DNA of 64,000 bases from Trichomonas vaginalis G3 (GCF_026262505.1 NC_067207.1:16274082-16338081), one strand, 5' to 3'. Shown: positions 47,601 through 56,444, numbered from the stretch's first letter. Numbers and translations are program-made. Notes: generated from the letters alone by a model not told the origin.

Positions 47601-48059
47601 ATTGTTACCGATAAACAATTTTATGATAAAAACATTTTCAAATTCGCACCATTTGATTTCTTCTGTTTTGATGAGAAATTTAAACCTAAATTAAAGAATA
47701 AAGCTGAAGAAAAAGCACATGAGAAAAAGTTATTGGGTTTAGCAATTGAGAAACAAGGTGATAACATGGTTGCTTTATGTCCTAAGTGTTATACATCATT
47801 CAACGGTTCAATTGATGGAAGTGATTTTAAAAAGATTGCACAAAAAATGAAAGGTGTTAGTTTACGACAAAATAAGCAATTAACACCTAAAAAATATTTG
47901 GATATAATAAATGATAAAGTGATATTTGATGGTCAGAATATTAATTTACAACTTAAAAACGGGTCAATGACTCGCTTAACAATCGGTAAGACTGCATTAA
48001 CAGGAGCACACACTAAGGCTGTATGTTGTGAAAATGGATGTTGTATGCCATTTATTTAA
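44653..48059 (+). pseudogene. Protein-primed DNA polymerase B (Maverick), frameshifted
   Basis: All key motifs occur in order but in different frames. A zinc finger with two CxxC pairs lies at 45037-45140. Exonuclease motif I TFDFETLE is near 45280, ExoII IGFNSGKFDLN near 45600, and ExoIII YCNKDVEIM near 46010. Polymerase motif A VDFNSLYPSSF is near 46710, motif B KISLNGSYGYDA near 47260, and motif C EGDTDSSYW near 47530. Shifts or stops occur near 44898, 44970, 45290-45480, 45735, 46190, 46415, 46690 and 47040. The start ATG at 44653 is preceded by TAAATG context. The ancestral enzyme would replicate the element using a terminal protein primer. Either decay or consensus errors in a high-copy element explain the breaks; the catalytic residues themselves are intact. 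Confidence 0.85.
46334..46460 (+). other. HNH-like zinc module inside the polymerase gene
   Basis: Between the exonuclease and palm motifs the translation gives CKMCGKAF, then TLDRIDNEKQY and, after a one-base shift near 46415, NCQLMCCYCNVVKSN. This CxxC...LDRIDN...Y...NCxxxCxxCNxxK order is the zinc-stabilised HNH fold seen in endonuclease VII-type and group I intron enzymes. Whether it is catalytic in a polymerase is unknown. Confidence 0.6.
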
Positions 48060-48086
48060 TACAATTTAAAGTTTATTTTTAATGAA

Positions 48087-48313
48087 ATGCCACAGAAGAG
48101 ACAAAAGGAACCAAATCGATTTATACCAAATGGTTTTAACTTTCAGATTCCAAATAATCAACCACAACGAATTTTTTAAATCCCATCACAGCATCAACAG
48201 CAACAACAACCGCCACCATTTGATACCGTTTAGAAGAAGGAACCGTTAATGATGGGATTCAATATGTAAATAATGGTTTTGATACTATGATTCAAAGAGG
48301 TGGGCACCCTTAA
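48087..48313 (+). pseudogene. Small Maverick gene remnant, Pro/Gln-rich
   Basis: From the ATG at 48087 the frame reads a Pro/Gln/Asn-rich peptide, meets a stop near 48178, continues with a Q-rich run and PPP, and after a one-base shift near 48230 ends in a glycine-rich tail at 48313. A competing 55-codon frame from 48082 is less protein-like. The gene lies between polymerase and integrase in the same orientation. Function unknown; possibly a short virion protein. Confidence 0.35.
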
Positions 48314-48337
48314 AACATTGATTTTATTTTTATATAA

Positions 48338-49891
48338 ATGGATAACGTAGATTTAAAAATTTTAATTGCTGATTTAGTTTAATCAAAATTTTCTTGATTA
48401 TTATGATTTAAAAGCATATCTCCAAAAATATGATAACAATATAACGGGTGATGATATGGAATATTATTATCCATATTATAAAAATGAAATTTTGAAATAT
48501 CATGATAGAATAATTTCTAAAATTAAAGACAAAATTAAAAATAATGAATATTCAAAGGGAAAAACTAAATCACAACTTAAACAGTTGAAAGATTTCAAAA
48601 ATAAAGTATTAACAGAAGAAGATATTGATGAATTATATAATTTATATAATCCTGAGCCACAAAAACCAAAGCCGAGGTCTAAAGTAGCAAATGTTCAACA
48701 GCTAAAGGTGCAAAACGCCCAGGTCCTTCAGACCATAAATGAAGCACAAGCTTTAATTTATGATTCATTAGTTAAACCATATTCAGCCCGACTTTTAAAT
48801 GAAGATCAACTTTTGGAATTCATCCTTCAACATAAACTCGAAGCGGGAAAGTATATCAAACCTTTATATACAGCATATTTAAAACAAATGAATAGAATAC
48901 ATCCAGAATTAATGAAAGGAAAATCAACAACTAAAACTTCATCATCCAAAATCAAAGCAGATAAAATTAAACCACTTGCAACACCAAAACCTCCAACGAC
49001 AGTACCGCCTCCTCCTTCAGTTAATCCTTCATCATTCACTTTATTATATCCATTTCAAACATTAAAGAAGCAAAAAGATTTTAAAAAGGATTTCAAGATA
49101 TTAAATAAACCAATTGACCCGAAAATTCAACCGTTAAAGGAAAAATTTAGTCGCCCTTCATTTGCACCATATCCATATTCATACGAAATCGATCATCTGG
49201 AATATTCAAAAGGAAAAGTTACTTATTTATTTGCCATTAACATTAACACTAGATATTTATATTGCATTCCAGTGAAAGGGAAAACAGAACAGGAAACAAG
49301 AAGAGCTATCAATACTTACTAGATCATGAAAGAGTAGATAATATCAGGGGTGATGGTGATAAAGGATTTCAGGCAACTATGACTCATTATTTCCCACAAA
49401 TTAATTTTTTCTTTTCATCCTCTCCATATACGTTTCATAATAAAATAGTTGATGCGGTAATGAGAACTCTTAGAGATGCGTTAGGGGTTAACGGTCAGAT
49501 ATACTGGGATGGAAATCATGACTCCATCATACAACAGTTAGTATATTATTATAATAATACATGGCATAGAACTATAAACATGAAACCAGTGGAAATGAAA
49601 AATGATATTTCAAAAGAATGGGAATATATTAGAAAGCAAATGGAAAGGTTGAATGATGTTAAACGTGAACAAATTAATTCGGGGCTCATGAATTTTAAAC
49701 AAGGGGATAAAGTTTTGATTCATCTCGATTATGGAAAAACTGATAAATCAATGACAAAAAGAAGACGAAGATTTGACACAATAGCTGAATTTGTTAGATA
49801 TATTAACGGTAATGTATTAGTTGAAGTTGACAATAAATTAATAGAAATTCCGATTTATTTTATTACCCCATTATATTTAAATAATATTTAA
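48338..49891 (+). pseudogene. Maverick integrase (rve family), frameshifted
   Basis: The ATG at 48338 has TATAAATG context. Two shifts interrupt it, near 48380 and near 49310. The N-terminal part is basic and helical, with a Pro-rich linker (KPPTTVPPPP, ~49000). The rve core is recognised by SYEIDHLEYSKGKVTYLFAI (first Asp, ~49190), NIRGDGDKGFQA (second Asp, ~49350) and FHNKIVDAVMRTLRDALG (~49440), then TWHRTINMKPVEM. At the place of the usual catalytic Glu this copy has Asp (IVDA). A C-terminal basic SH3-like segment (KRRRRFDTIAEFVRYI) follows. The enzyme would insert the linear element DNA. Confidence 0.8.
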
Positions 49892-49910
49892 TTTTTTTAT
49901 TTCGTAAGAA

Positions 49911-50207
49911 ATGAGTGACAACGAAGCAGCCAAGAGTCCAGACGATGAATATAAAAAGAAACTAAACAGAATTAAATCAAAAATATGCTATTACAAAAAG
50001 AAGCCGCAATGCGGTGGGGTTGATGCCCATAAAACTAAAGTAATTGAAAACGATAAAGAGAAGAAGGAAATAATTGAAAAATTAGAAACTTATCGTTCAA
50101 TCATTAAACTGAGTGAAGCAAAAATAAAAGAATTTAATAGAATAAATAAATTGGTTGGAAGAGATGAATTTAATAAAGATGAATTTTTAAACTCAATCCA
50201 AATTTAA
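49911..50207 (+). CDS. Small basic/charged Maverick protein, 98 aa
   Basis: An intact 98-codon ORF starting 20 bp after the integrase stop in the same orientation. Very Lys/Glu-rich and mostly helical, with a KKPQCGGVDAHKTK loop holding one Cys and one His. No family recognised. The last gene before the D5/KilA-N module. Confidence 0.65.
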   Translation: MSDNEAAKSPDDEYKKKLNRIKSKICYYKKKPQCGGVDAHKTKVIENDKEKKEIIEKLETYRSIIKLSEAKIKEFNRINKLVGRDEFNKDEFLNSIQI

Positions 50208-50237
50208 TTTTTATTCCTCTTCGACAACGTCTCGAAT

Positions 50238-50549
50238 AACTGAGGGTGCTACCATGTTAATTAACTTCTCTGAAAAAATGAGACAACATGACATTTTGAC
50301 AACAACACAGGAGGAAGGCACTTATGAATTATTTTTGAAGAACTGAAGGTGTCACTACGTCACCATGTGTCACTCGGTTAATTAACTTCTCTGAAAAAAT
50401 GAGACAACATGACATTTTGACAACACAGCAGGAAGGCAGTTATGAATTATTTTTGAAGAACTGAAGGTGTCACTACGTCACCATGTGTCACTCGGTTAAT
50501 TAACTTCTCTGAAAAATGAGACAACATGACATTTAGACAACAACACAGG
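50238..50549 (+). repeat. Outer left array: three ~120-bp repeats of the D5/KilA-N module
   Basis: Copies start near 50238 (partial), 50327 and 50445. The unit includes ATTTTTGAAGAACTGA, GGTGTCACTACGTCACC (self-complementary around ACGT), GTTAATTAAC, TTCTCTGAAAAAATGAG and ACAACATGACATTT, and ends ACAACACAGG. The first copy has the variant GGTGCTACCATG, shared only with the far-right copy at 55126-55223. Confidence 0.95.
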
Positions 50550-50695
50550 AAATAAACTTCTTCGTATATGTTTTGTCATGATTTCTTCGTAATGAACGTA
50601 TATGTTTTGTCATGACTTCATCGTAATGAGTGTAAATGACCCAAAATATATTTTAGGGTAGCAGGGTAGATCTAACCTCATTTCTACCCTCTTTT

Positions 50696-50845
50696 CTACC
50701 CTCTTGAATTTTCATACGGAATCTCTTCTCTCGGTTTTCCGAGGGAAGCAATCATATGAGGAAATTCTTCTAAAAGTTCTTTTGTCTGTTGGTTTTCAAA
50801 CCAATGATATGCTTGCTTTGTAGAACGAAGAGTATTATAAGGCAT
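50696..50845 (-). CDS. Possible 49-aa ORF within the left arm
   Basis: ATG at 50845. The product (PYNTLRSTKQAYHWFENQQ, then KELLEEFPHMIASLGKPREE) has the composition of a real protein segment and may be a remnant of a module gene. No family recognised. Confidence 0.3.
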   Translation of the reverse strand: MPYNTLRSTKQAYHWFENQQTKELLEEFPHMIASLGKPREEIPYENSRG

Positions 50846-50907
50846 TTTGTGAAGAATATAGCAATCGACGGAATTCAGACGGTTGCTTTTATACAAAATT
50901 CACGCAG

Positions 50908-51060
50908 GAAAATTCTTGAGTTTTGGTTGAAAGAATACGGTGGAGCCAAAAGTGGCTCGACCTCAAAACAAACATTTTGTGAGCTTACTAAGGCGTTATG
51001 AATGAATTCAAAGGTATTTACATACATCCTGACCTCGTTCATTTTGTTGCTGAATTCAGC
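50908..51060 (+). pseudogene. KilA-N gene fragment, inverted copy
   Basis: The translation ILEFWLKEYGGAKSGST..., then a one-base shift near 50996, then FKGIYIHPDLVHFVAEF nearly equals the middle of the KilA-N protein encoded at 54491-55039 on the other strand. Both ends of the gene are missing. This shows that the module's arms once carried matching inverted KilA-N copies. Confidence 0.85.
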
Positions 51061-51104
51061 AAAAATAATGTTTAGGGTAGATGGTTTTAGGTTATTCAAT
51101 AATT

Positions 51105-51331
51105 AATTATTTTTGAAGAACTGAGGGTGTCACTACGTCACCATGTGTCACTCGGTTAATTAACTTCTCTGAAAAAATGAGACAACATGACATTTTGACA
51201 ACAACACAGGAGGAAGGCACTTATGAATTATTTTTGAAGAACTGAAGGTGTCACTACGTCACCATGTGTCACTCGGTTAATTAACTTCTCTGAAAAAATG
51301 AGACAACATGACATTTAGACAACAACACAGG
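51105..51331 (+). repeat. Inner left array: two ~120-bp repeats
   Basis: Copies start at 51105 and 51226 in the same orientation and sequence as the outer array, ending 30 bp before the D5 gene stop. Confidence 0.95.
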
Positions 51332-51361
51332 ATTAATGCAAAAATAAATTCCAATCATACT

Positions 51362-53674
51362 TTATAAAGCATCATTTACAGGTATTTCATCGTCAGTAAA
51401 TGAATCCTCATTATCGTTTGGTTCAACCTGTTTATATAATCCTTTCATTTCTTCTTTCAAAACATAACACCATGTTTGTTTACCATCTATTCTTCTCTGT
51501 TTCTTATCACATTTATCCTTAATACTCATTTGAAAGTTTTTGTCTTTCATGTCTGATGGTTTGCAGAATAGAGCATTTTTACACGTCATACCTGCACACA
51601 ATTCATCATAATGTGTATTTATCCATACATCTAAAGGATTTGTTGATAATTCAATTAAATCTTGTTTGGCTTCAGTCATCGGTATGATTCGTACATTAAA
51701 TGATGAAAGGTCATATTGCATAAAATATGTTAGTAAATTATCATAAAATTCCTTTGTGCATGAATCCATCAAATTCTTGAAGTAATCAAATTGACCCTTG
51801 AATTTACCATTAACTCTTAAAACTACGTATCTTCTGTCTCCAACTTCAATTTTGACAGGGTAAACGTTATTAGTTACGAAAATGAAGTTTGCAACGTTCT
51901 GAGCAGTTCTTCTGGGTTGATTCTTTTCATTAATTCTAATCTCATTATCCGTTATAATTGATTTCAAAGCGTTGAAGTTTGCGAGTCTATCTTCACCAAC
52001 ATTCTTGAGTTCATTAAGTACAAGACACATTTTATTCTCAACTACTGAATTGAAATTACCCGTTAGCTCACCTATTTCAGTAATGTTTTTACATGAATAA
52101 CCGGCGAGAAGTTCAGAAATAATGTCTGTAAATCTGTTTTTACCTATTCCCTGAAGTCCTTTCAAAATAATTGCTGTTTCATTCTTGATTCCTGGATGTT
52201 GAATCATTGATGCAATCCAGCCGAGAAGGTATTTATACACTTCATCGTTATTATCACATATGGCTTCTTTAATGAAATTCATAAACATCTCAATTTTTGA
52301 GTAATCAGGCTTTTCGAGAACGTTGTATTTATAACCTTGAAACGTTGAGAAAACATCTGGAGAATCAGATTTAAAGCAAACACCCTTAACGGTTAATGAG
52401 GATAATTGATTTAGTAGTACATCCCATGCTGTTATTGTTTTACCTTCTTCTTTAAATAATTTAATCATTTTGAGTGACTCTTTCATGTTTGATTGAAGAA
52501 CGAATGATATTTGATTCATTTTGTCGTGTATGTTGTAATCTTTCTGAATGAAGTATTTGTTTCCATAATCTACAAAACGGATTACACGTGATAAATCCTC
52601 AATTACTTCAGAACTGTTTTTATACTGACGATTTTCAGCCTTGCGTCTAATATCTGTTATCAAAAACGAGTCATCAAGTTTTATATCAAATGTTATTTTT
52701 GGCTTACGTAATAAAGGTAAAACATATTCATCATAATATTCCTTTTGATAAAGTTTTAGAATCTTCACTAAAACAAATGGAGAAGTCATTAAATGTGCAT
52801 ATCTACTACGTGCTTTTTCAAAATTACTTTTTGCATTTTCAGTTAAGCTGCAGAAGTTATAAACGTTATCGTATGCTTCATTAATTAAATGATTAGGTAA
52901 CGAATTAATTGCTTGAAACAGTGTGAATAATGTAACTTCTTTTTCTAAATTCATGTTTCCACCGTCATTATGTACTTCAAAATCACAGATGCCATCAACT
53001 ATGCTCTGGGCAAGTTTATCGTCAATGTTTACATCTTTGTTTTCATTCATTATACTCTTTATTTCTTCGTTCTTTTGTTCAACTCTTACCTTAATATTCA
53101 AATCATTTAATATATCGTTTACTGTTCTGGTTAATGTTGAATCATAACTTCCACGAATGAATGAGTATGTATTGATTGGTTCTGTTGCATTCTTGCGAAC
53201 TCTTGAATCGGCCATAACCACTAAAGAACGCTTTGAATCAGCCATAGAAGTCATTATATCAATATCATAATCATTGCAGGAATAACATTTAATCATTCTG
53301 TTCGAAACTGCATAGAAGAAATTAGTGTTGCAATAAATGTGAAGACCTCCTGAAGCGGTTTTAACGATAACATCTTTATCCGAAAGTTTTGATAAAATAT
53401 CTTTTCTAACTGTTTCTTTAAGTTCATCATTGTATGATTTATTGATATCAACATCTATAATCGTTAAATTTGAAATTTTATTTACTAATAAAGCCATACC
53501 AGTTTTCCTTCCTCTTCCTCCATCATGTTTGAGGTAGTTATGTAAATCAATCTTGTTTTCACCAATTCTTTCGTTGAGGGTTTTAGTTTCTGCCACAACT
53601 AATTCCTCAGCTAATGAATCAATAATTTGTTCATCAGAAATGATAAAGTTACTGTTGTTGTTTGTTGCTGTCAT
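51362..53674 (-). CDS. D5-like primase-helicase (AEP primase plus SF3 helicase)
   Basis: 770 codons, intact. The N-terminal part has archaeo-eukaryotic primase features: IIDVDIN (~73, DxD), TASGGLHIYC (~105-114) and DYDIDIM (~135). The C-terminal part is a superfamily 3 helicase: Walker A GLQGIGKN (~505), Walker B CLVLNEL (~545) and motif C FIFVTNN (~595), followed by an arginine-rich GDRRYVVLRV. This matches the poxvirus D5/NCLDV/virophage class that unwinds and primes viral DNA. The ATG sits in TATAAATG. The gene is preceded on the right by a leader nearly identical to that of the KilA-N gene and a copy of the ~120-bp repeat. T. vaginalis is known to carry many D5-like genes; here it sits in a repeat-bounded module within a Maverick. 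Confidence 0.85.
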   Translation of the reverse strand: MTATNNNSNFIISDEQIIDSLAEELVVAETKTLNERIGENKIDLHNYLKHDGGRGRKTGMALLVNKISNLTIIDVDINKSYNDELKETVRKDILSKLSDKDVIVKTASGGLHIYCNTNFFYAVSNRMIKCYSCNDYDIDIMTSMADSKRSLVVMADSRVRKNATEPINTYSFIRGSYDSTLTRTVNDILNDLNIKVRVEQKNEEIKSIMNENKDVNIDDKLAQSIVDGICDFEVHNDGGNMNLEKEVTLFTLFQAINSLPNHLINEAYDNVYNFCSLTENAKSNFEKARSRYAHLMTSPFVLVKILKLYQKEYYDEYVLPLLRKPKITFDIKLDDSFLITDIRRKAENRQYKNSSEVIEDLSRVIRFVDYGNKYFIQKDYNIHDKMNQISFVLQSNMKESLKMIKLFKEEGKTITAWDVLLNQLSSLTVKGVCFKSDSPDVFSTFQGYKYNVLEKPDYSKIEMFMNFIKEAICDNNDEVYKYLLGWIASMIQHPGIKNETAIILKGLQGIGKNRFTDIISELLAGYSCKNITEIGELTGNFNSVVENKMCLVLNELKNVGEDRLANFNALKSIITDNEIRINEKNQPRRTAQNVANFIFVTNNVYPVKIEVGDRRYVVLRVNGKFKGQFDYFKNLMDSCTKEFYDNLLTYFMQYDLSSFNVRIIPMTEAKQDLIELSTNPLDVWINTHYDELCAGMTCKNALFCKPSDMKDKNFQMSIKDKCDKKQRRIDGKQTWCYVLKEEMKGLYKQVEPNDNEDSFTDDEIPVNDAL

Positions 53675-53741
53675 TTATATAGGAATAAAAAAATAAAAAT
53701 AATTTTAAAACTAACTTTATTTTTGGACTGCATCAAATTTT

Positions 53742-53845
53742 CTGTGTTGTTGTCAAAATGTCATGTTGTCTCATTTTTCAGAGAAGTTAATTAACCGAGT
53801 GACACATGGTGACGTAGTGACACCTTCAGTTCTTCAAAAATAATT
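53742..53845 (-). repeat. Right inner ~120-bp repeat copy
   Basis: The same unit as on the left but on the minus strand, followed to about 53882 by a partial second copy. Next come GAGGTTAGAAAT repeats and the palindrome GGTTAGATCTAACC (about 53908-53921). Confidence 0.95.
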
Positions 53846-53965
53846 CATAACTGTCTTCCTGCTGTGTTGTCTAAATGTCATGAGGTTAGAAATGAGGTTA
53901 GAAATGAGGTTAGATCTAACCATCTACCCTAAAAATTATTTTACTCAGAATTTTGTATAAAAAAA

Positions 53966-54136
53966 CAACCGCCGGAATTCAGACGGTTGCTATATTCTTC
54001 ACAAAACATTAACGTAAACATTAACGTAAACATTTATTTTTGTCTGATTTACACTCATTTACGATGAAGTTTTGACAAATCATTTACGATGAAGTCATGA
54101 CAAATCATTTACGATGAAGTCATGACAAATCATTTT
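53966..54136. repeat. EcoRI-centred palindrome and short tandem motifs
   Basis: CAACCGCCGGAATTCAGACGG (53966-53986) with the following TTG forms an imperfect palindrome centred on GAATTC; an inverted counterpart with matching flanks lies at 50861-50886 in the left arm. It is followed by ACATTAACGTAA repeats and three copies of CATTTACGATGAAG with TGACAAAT. These look like iterons or binding-site clusters. Confidence 0.7.
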
Positions 54137-54241
54137 CTGTGTTGTTGTCTAAATGTCATGTTGTCTCATTTTTTCAGAGAAGTTAATTAACCGAGTGACA
54201 CATGGTGACGTAGTGACACCTTCAGTTCTTCAAAAATAATT
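54137..54241 (-). repeat. Right middle ~120-bp repeat copy
   Basis: Minus-strand copy continuing into ~70 bp (to about 54310: ATGAGACTTTGTCTCC, GGACTCTTTGAGTC) that recurs after the far-right copy (55223-55290). Confidence 0.95.
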
Positions 54242-54490
54242 AATTATTGAATAACCTGAAACCATGAGACTTTGTCTCCGGACTCTTTGAGTCACTTAAC
54301 GATAAAATATATTTTTGGGTCATGGGCTATGCCCCGCCACGTTGCGTCTTTATGACAAAAATAAATGGTTCATTTACTCACAATATTTTTTTACAAAACG
54401 ACCCCAAGCTTTTAACTTCTTTTCTGCAGCTTCTAATGCTATCTTAGCGAGTTCATATTCTCTAAATTCTCTCTTTAAATTTTCTTGTTC

Positions 54491-55039
54491 CTATTGGTCT
54501 AGTTCGAATGGAGAATCTCTATAACCATAATATATCTCACGTTCATGTTCTAATTGTTTTTCGCGCATTTTTCTAACTTCTTGTTCGAACAAAGGTTTAG
54601 CATTCTCTACTGTATCTTCGAGTTCTTCTTCATCTAATTTCTCATGAACTTTCTTGTCTATGGAGTCCATAATATCTTTGACATAAAATACATACTTTAC
54701 AGAGCACCATTCAGCAACAAAATGAACGAGGTCAGGATGTATGTAAATACCTTTGAATTCATTCATAACACCCTTTGTAAGCTCATAAAATGTTTGTTTT
54801 GAGGTCGAGCCACTTTTGGCTCCACCGTATTCTTTCAACCAAAACTCAAGAATTTCCTGCATTTTAGCACTATTGAGAAATCTGTTTAAATGGTTTAACT
54901 TTCCTGCTTCTCTTGCCATATTTGTTGCATTAATGTAACCATCCTTGTCTCTACGTAAGACTTCAATACCGTTATAAGTGCCTTTTGTGAATGTTTCGCC
55001 ATTAGATTTGTTAGTGAATGTTTTTGCTTCGACTGACAT
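54491..55039 (-). CDS. KilA-N domain protein
   Basis: 182 codons from the ATG at 55039 (MSVEAK...); an upstream TTG is not used. The KilA-N domain is seen in DGYINATNMAREAGK (~28-42), ILEFWLKEYGG (~60-72) and GIYIHPDLVHFVAEWCS (~95-110), then a helix and an acidic coil (EEELEDTVENAK..REKQLEHER). KilA-N proteins are DNA-binding factors of large DNA viruses and phages. Its 5' leader (55060-55122) nearly matches that of the D5 gene (53681-53740), so the two may be co-regulated. A truncated inverted copy is at 50908-51060. Confidence 0.85.
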   Translation of the reverse strand: MSVEAKTFTNKSNGETFTKGTYNGIEVLRRDKDGYINATNMAREAGKLNHLNRFLNSAKMQEILEFWLKEYGGAKSGSTSKQTFYELTKGVMNEFKGIYIHPDLVHFVAEWCSVKYVFYVKDIMDSIDKKVHEKLDEEELEDTVENAKPLFEQEVRKMREKQLEHEREIYYGYRDSPFELDQ

Positions 55040-55125
55040 TTCTGTTCTTACATACAAAATAAAAAATAAATAAAAATAATTTTAAAACCAACTTTATTTT
55101 TGGGCTGCATCATATTTTCGTAAAT

Positions 55126-55223
55126 GTTGTCAAAATGTCATGTTGTCTCATTTTTTCAGAGAAGTTAATTAACCTGGTAGCACATGGTAACATGGTAGCA
55201 CCTTCAGTTCTTCAAAAATAATT
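55126..55223 (-). repeat. Far-right ~120-bp repeat copy (outer variant)
   Basis: Minus-strand copy with the GGTGCTACCATG variant otherwise found only in the outermost left copy (50238). This pairing suggests the module's terminal inverted repeats. Confidence 0.9.
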
Positions 55224-55397
55224 AATTATTGAATAACCTGAAAACATGAGACTTTGTCTCCGGACTCTTTGAGTCACTTAACGATAAAATTTATTTCTGC
55301 AGTTCATTCATTACTTCATTACCTAATTAATTACAGACATAAAATATATTTAGTTCATTCGGTAAACCTAAACCCAAAGGTCTGGGCTCAAGCACAT
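55224..55397. other. Right flank of the module
   Basis: Repeats the 54242-54310 sequence to about 55290, then AT-rich spacer to the fibre gene stop. No gene. Confidence 0.6.
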
Positions 55398-56444
55398 TCA
55401 ATGAATGCGGTACCATGCGAATACAGTCACAAATGGTGGCATATAATCTTTACCCAAGCCTGTTGGATTTGTTGTGAAAGTATGGACATGATTTCCTCCT
55501 GGTTCAGTTGGTCGAAAAGTCTTTTTTGCTGAATGGTTATAATCTGGAGATAAAACGTCATGGCCAGCTTCATATTCTGAGTTGTATAATGGGTGGTCTC
55601 TTAATGAGTGGATATGGTCGCCAGAAAAGTTTGTAGTTCCTGTATGAGTGTGTGGGGGTAAGTTTGCTTCTTTAATTTTCTTCGAACCTCCTGTTTGCTT
55701 TGAATATCTAGCACAGTATAAGAATTTGTCTACAATCTGCTTCCACATACCAAAACCTAAAACTGTTGCTGGATTTGTTGAATTCATTGACGTATAAATA
55801 GAACCAACAGGATATAATGTTTGAAGTATTTCATTTTTCATGCTTGTAATCACATCATTTACTTCCGACTTCTTTGCATAATTTTCATCAACATAAGTTT
55901 TATCTGCTTTAAGATCTAAACATCCTGAAACCCATTCTGTATCAGCTTTAACTTTAAAAGTCTCAAATGTCCATTCATGATACCATTCAACCTTTTCTTT
56001 AATTTCATTATCTTTTTCATCAACATAAACCAAATTTGCCTTCTTATTTAATTCACTATCCACATATTCCTTATCCACCTTCTTCATTATGTTGTTTAGG
56101 AAACCTTCTATAAATTCCTCATTTAAATTAAATCTTCCAATCTTCAAAACTTTAGGAAATGCATTTAATGCGTAATATCTCTGTTCTTCTGGTGGAATTG
56201 ATGTTATATCATCCGTTATTCCTTTAATTTTTGAATTCATAAATAAAATTTCTTTTATATTTGATATCACCGCACCACCTTTGCAAACGAATTCGAAATG
56301 GTCATTTTTCAATACTATCTCCAAATCTCCATATTTCAACCTTTGCGTTTGTTCTGCCAGCTTTGAATTATATGCATATATGGCGTATGTAATGGTCTGA
56401 AGGACCTGGGTGCTTTGCGCCTTAAGTTGTTGTGGTTTAATCAT
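55398..56444 (-). CDS. Tail-fibre-like protein with phage collar domain
   Basis: 348 codons, intact, ATG in AATAAATG. Residues ~125-205 contain YVD repeats (KEYVDSEL, LVYVDEKD, KTYVDENYAKK) like the trimeric shafts of phage tail fibres. The C-terminal ~135 residues match the phage tail-collar/short fibre knob: YPVGSIYTSMNSTNPATVLG, GMWKQIVDKFL, LPPHTHTG (the metal-binding HxH type), NHVHTFT and the terminal MPPFVTVFAWYRIH. It is probably a receptor-binding spike of the Maverick virion. The N-terminal QQLKAQSTQVLQTI segment recurs in the integrase-gene product. Transfer from phage or shared ancestry with PLV fibres are both possible. Confidence 0.85.
   Translation of the reverse strand: MIKPQQLKAQSTQVLQTITYAIYAYNSKLAEQTQRLKYGDLEIVLKNDHFEFVCKGGAVISNIKEILFMNSKIKGITDDITSIPPEEQRYYALNAFPKVLKIGRFNLNEEFIEGFLNNIMKKVDKEYVDSELNKKANLVYVDEKDNEIKEKVEWYHEWTFETFKVKADTEWVSGCLDLKADKTYVDENYAKKSEVNDVITSMKNEILQTLYPVGSIYTSMNSTNPATVLGFGMWKQIVDKFLYCARYSKQTGGSKKIKEANLPPHTHTGTTNFSGDHIHSLRDHPLYNSEYEAGHDVLSPDYNHSAKKTFRPTEPGGNHVHTFTTNPTGLGKDYMPPFVTVFAWYRIH

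Noticed and set aside
53690-54130. A further coding gene between the D5 and KilA-N genes
   Set aside because: Only short tandem motifs, palindromes and the ~120-bp repeat are present.
55398-56444. Prophage or bacterial contamination because of the phage-type fibre
   Set aside because: The gene sits between eukaryotic Maverick genes with matching AT content and TAAATG start, in a contig with a trichomonad tRNA, initiators and mariner.
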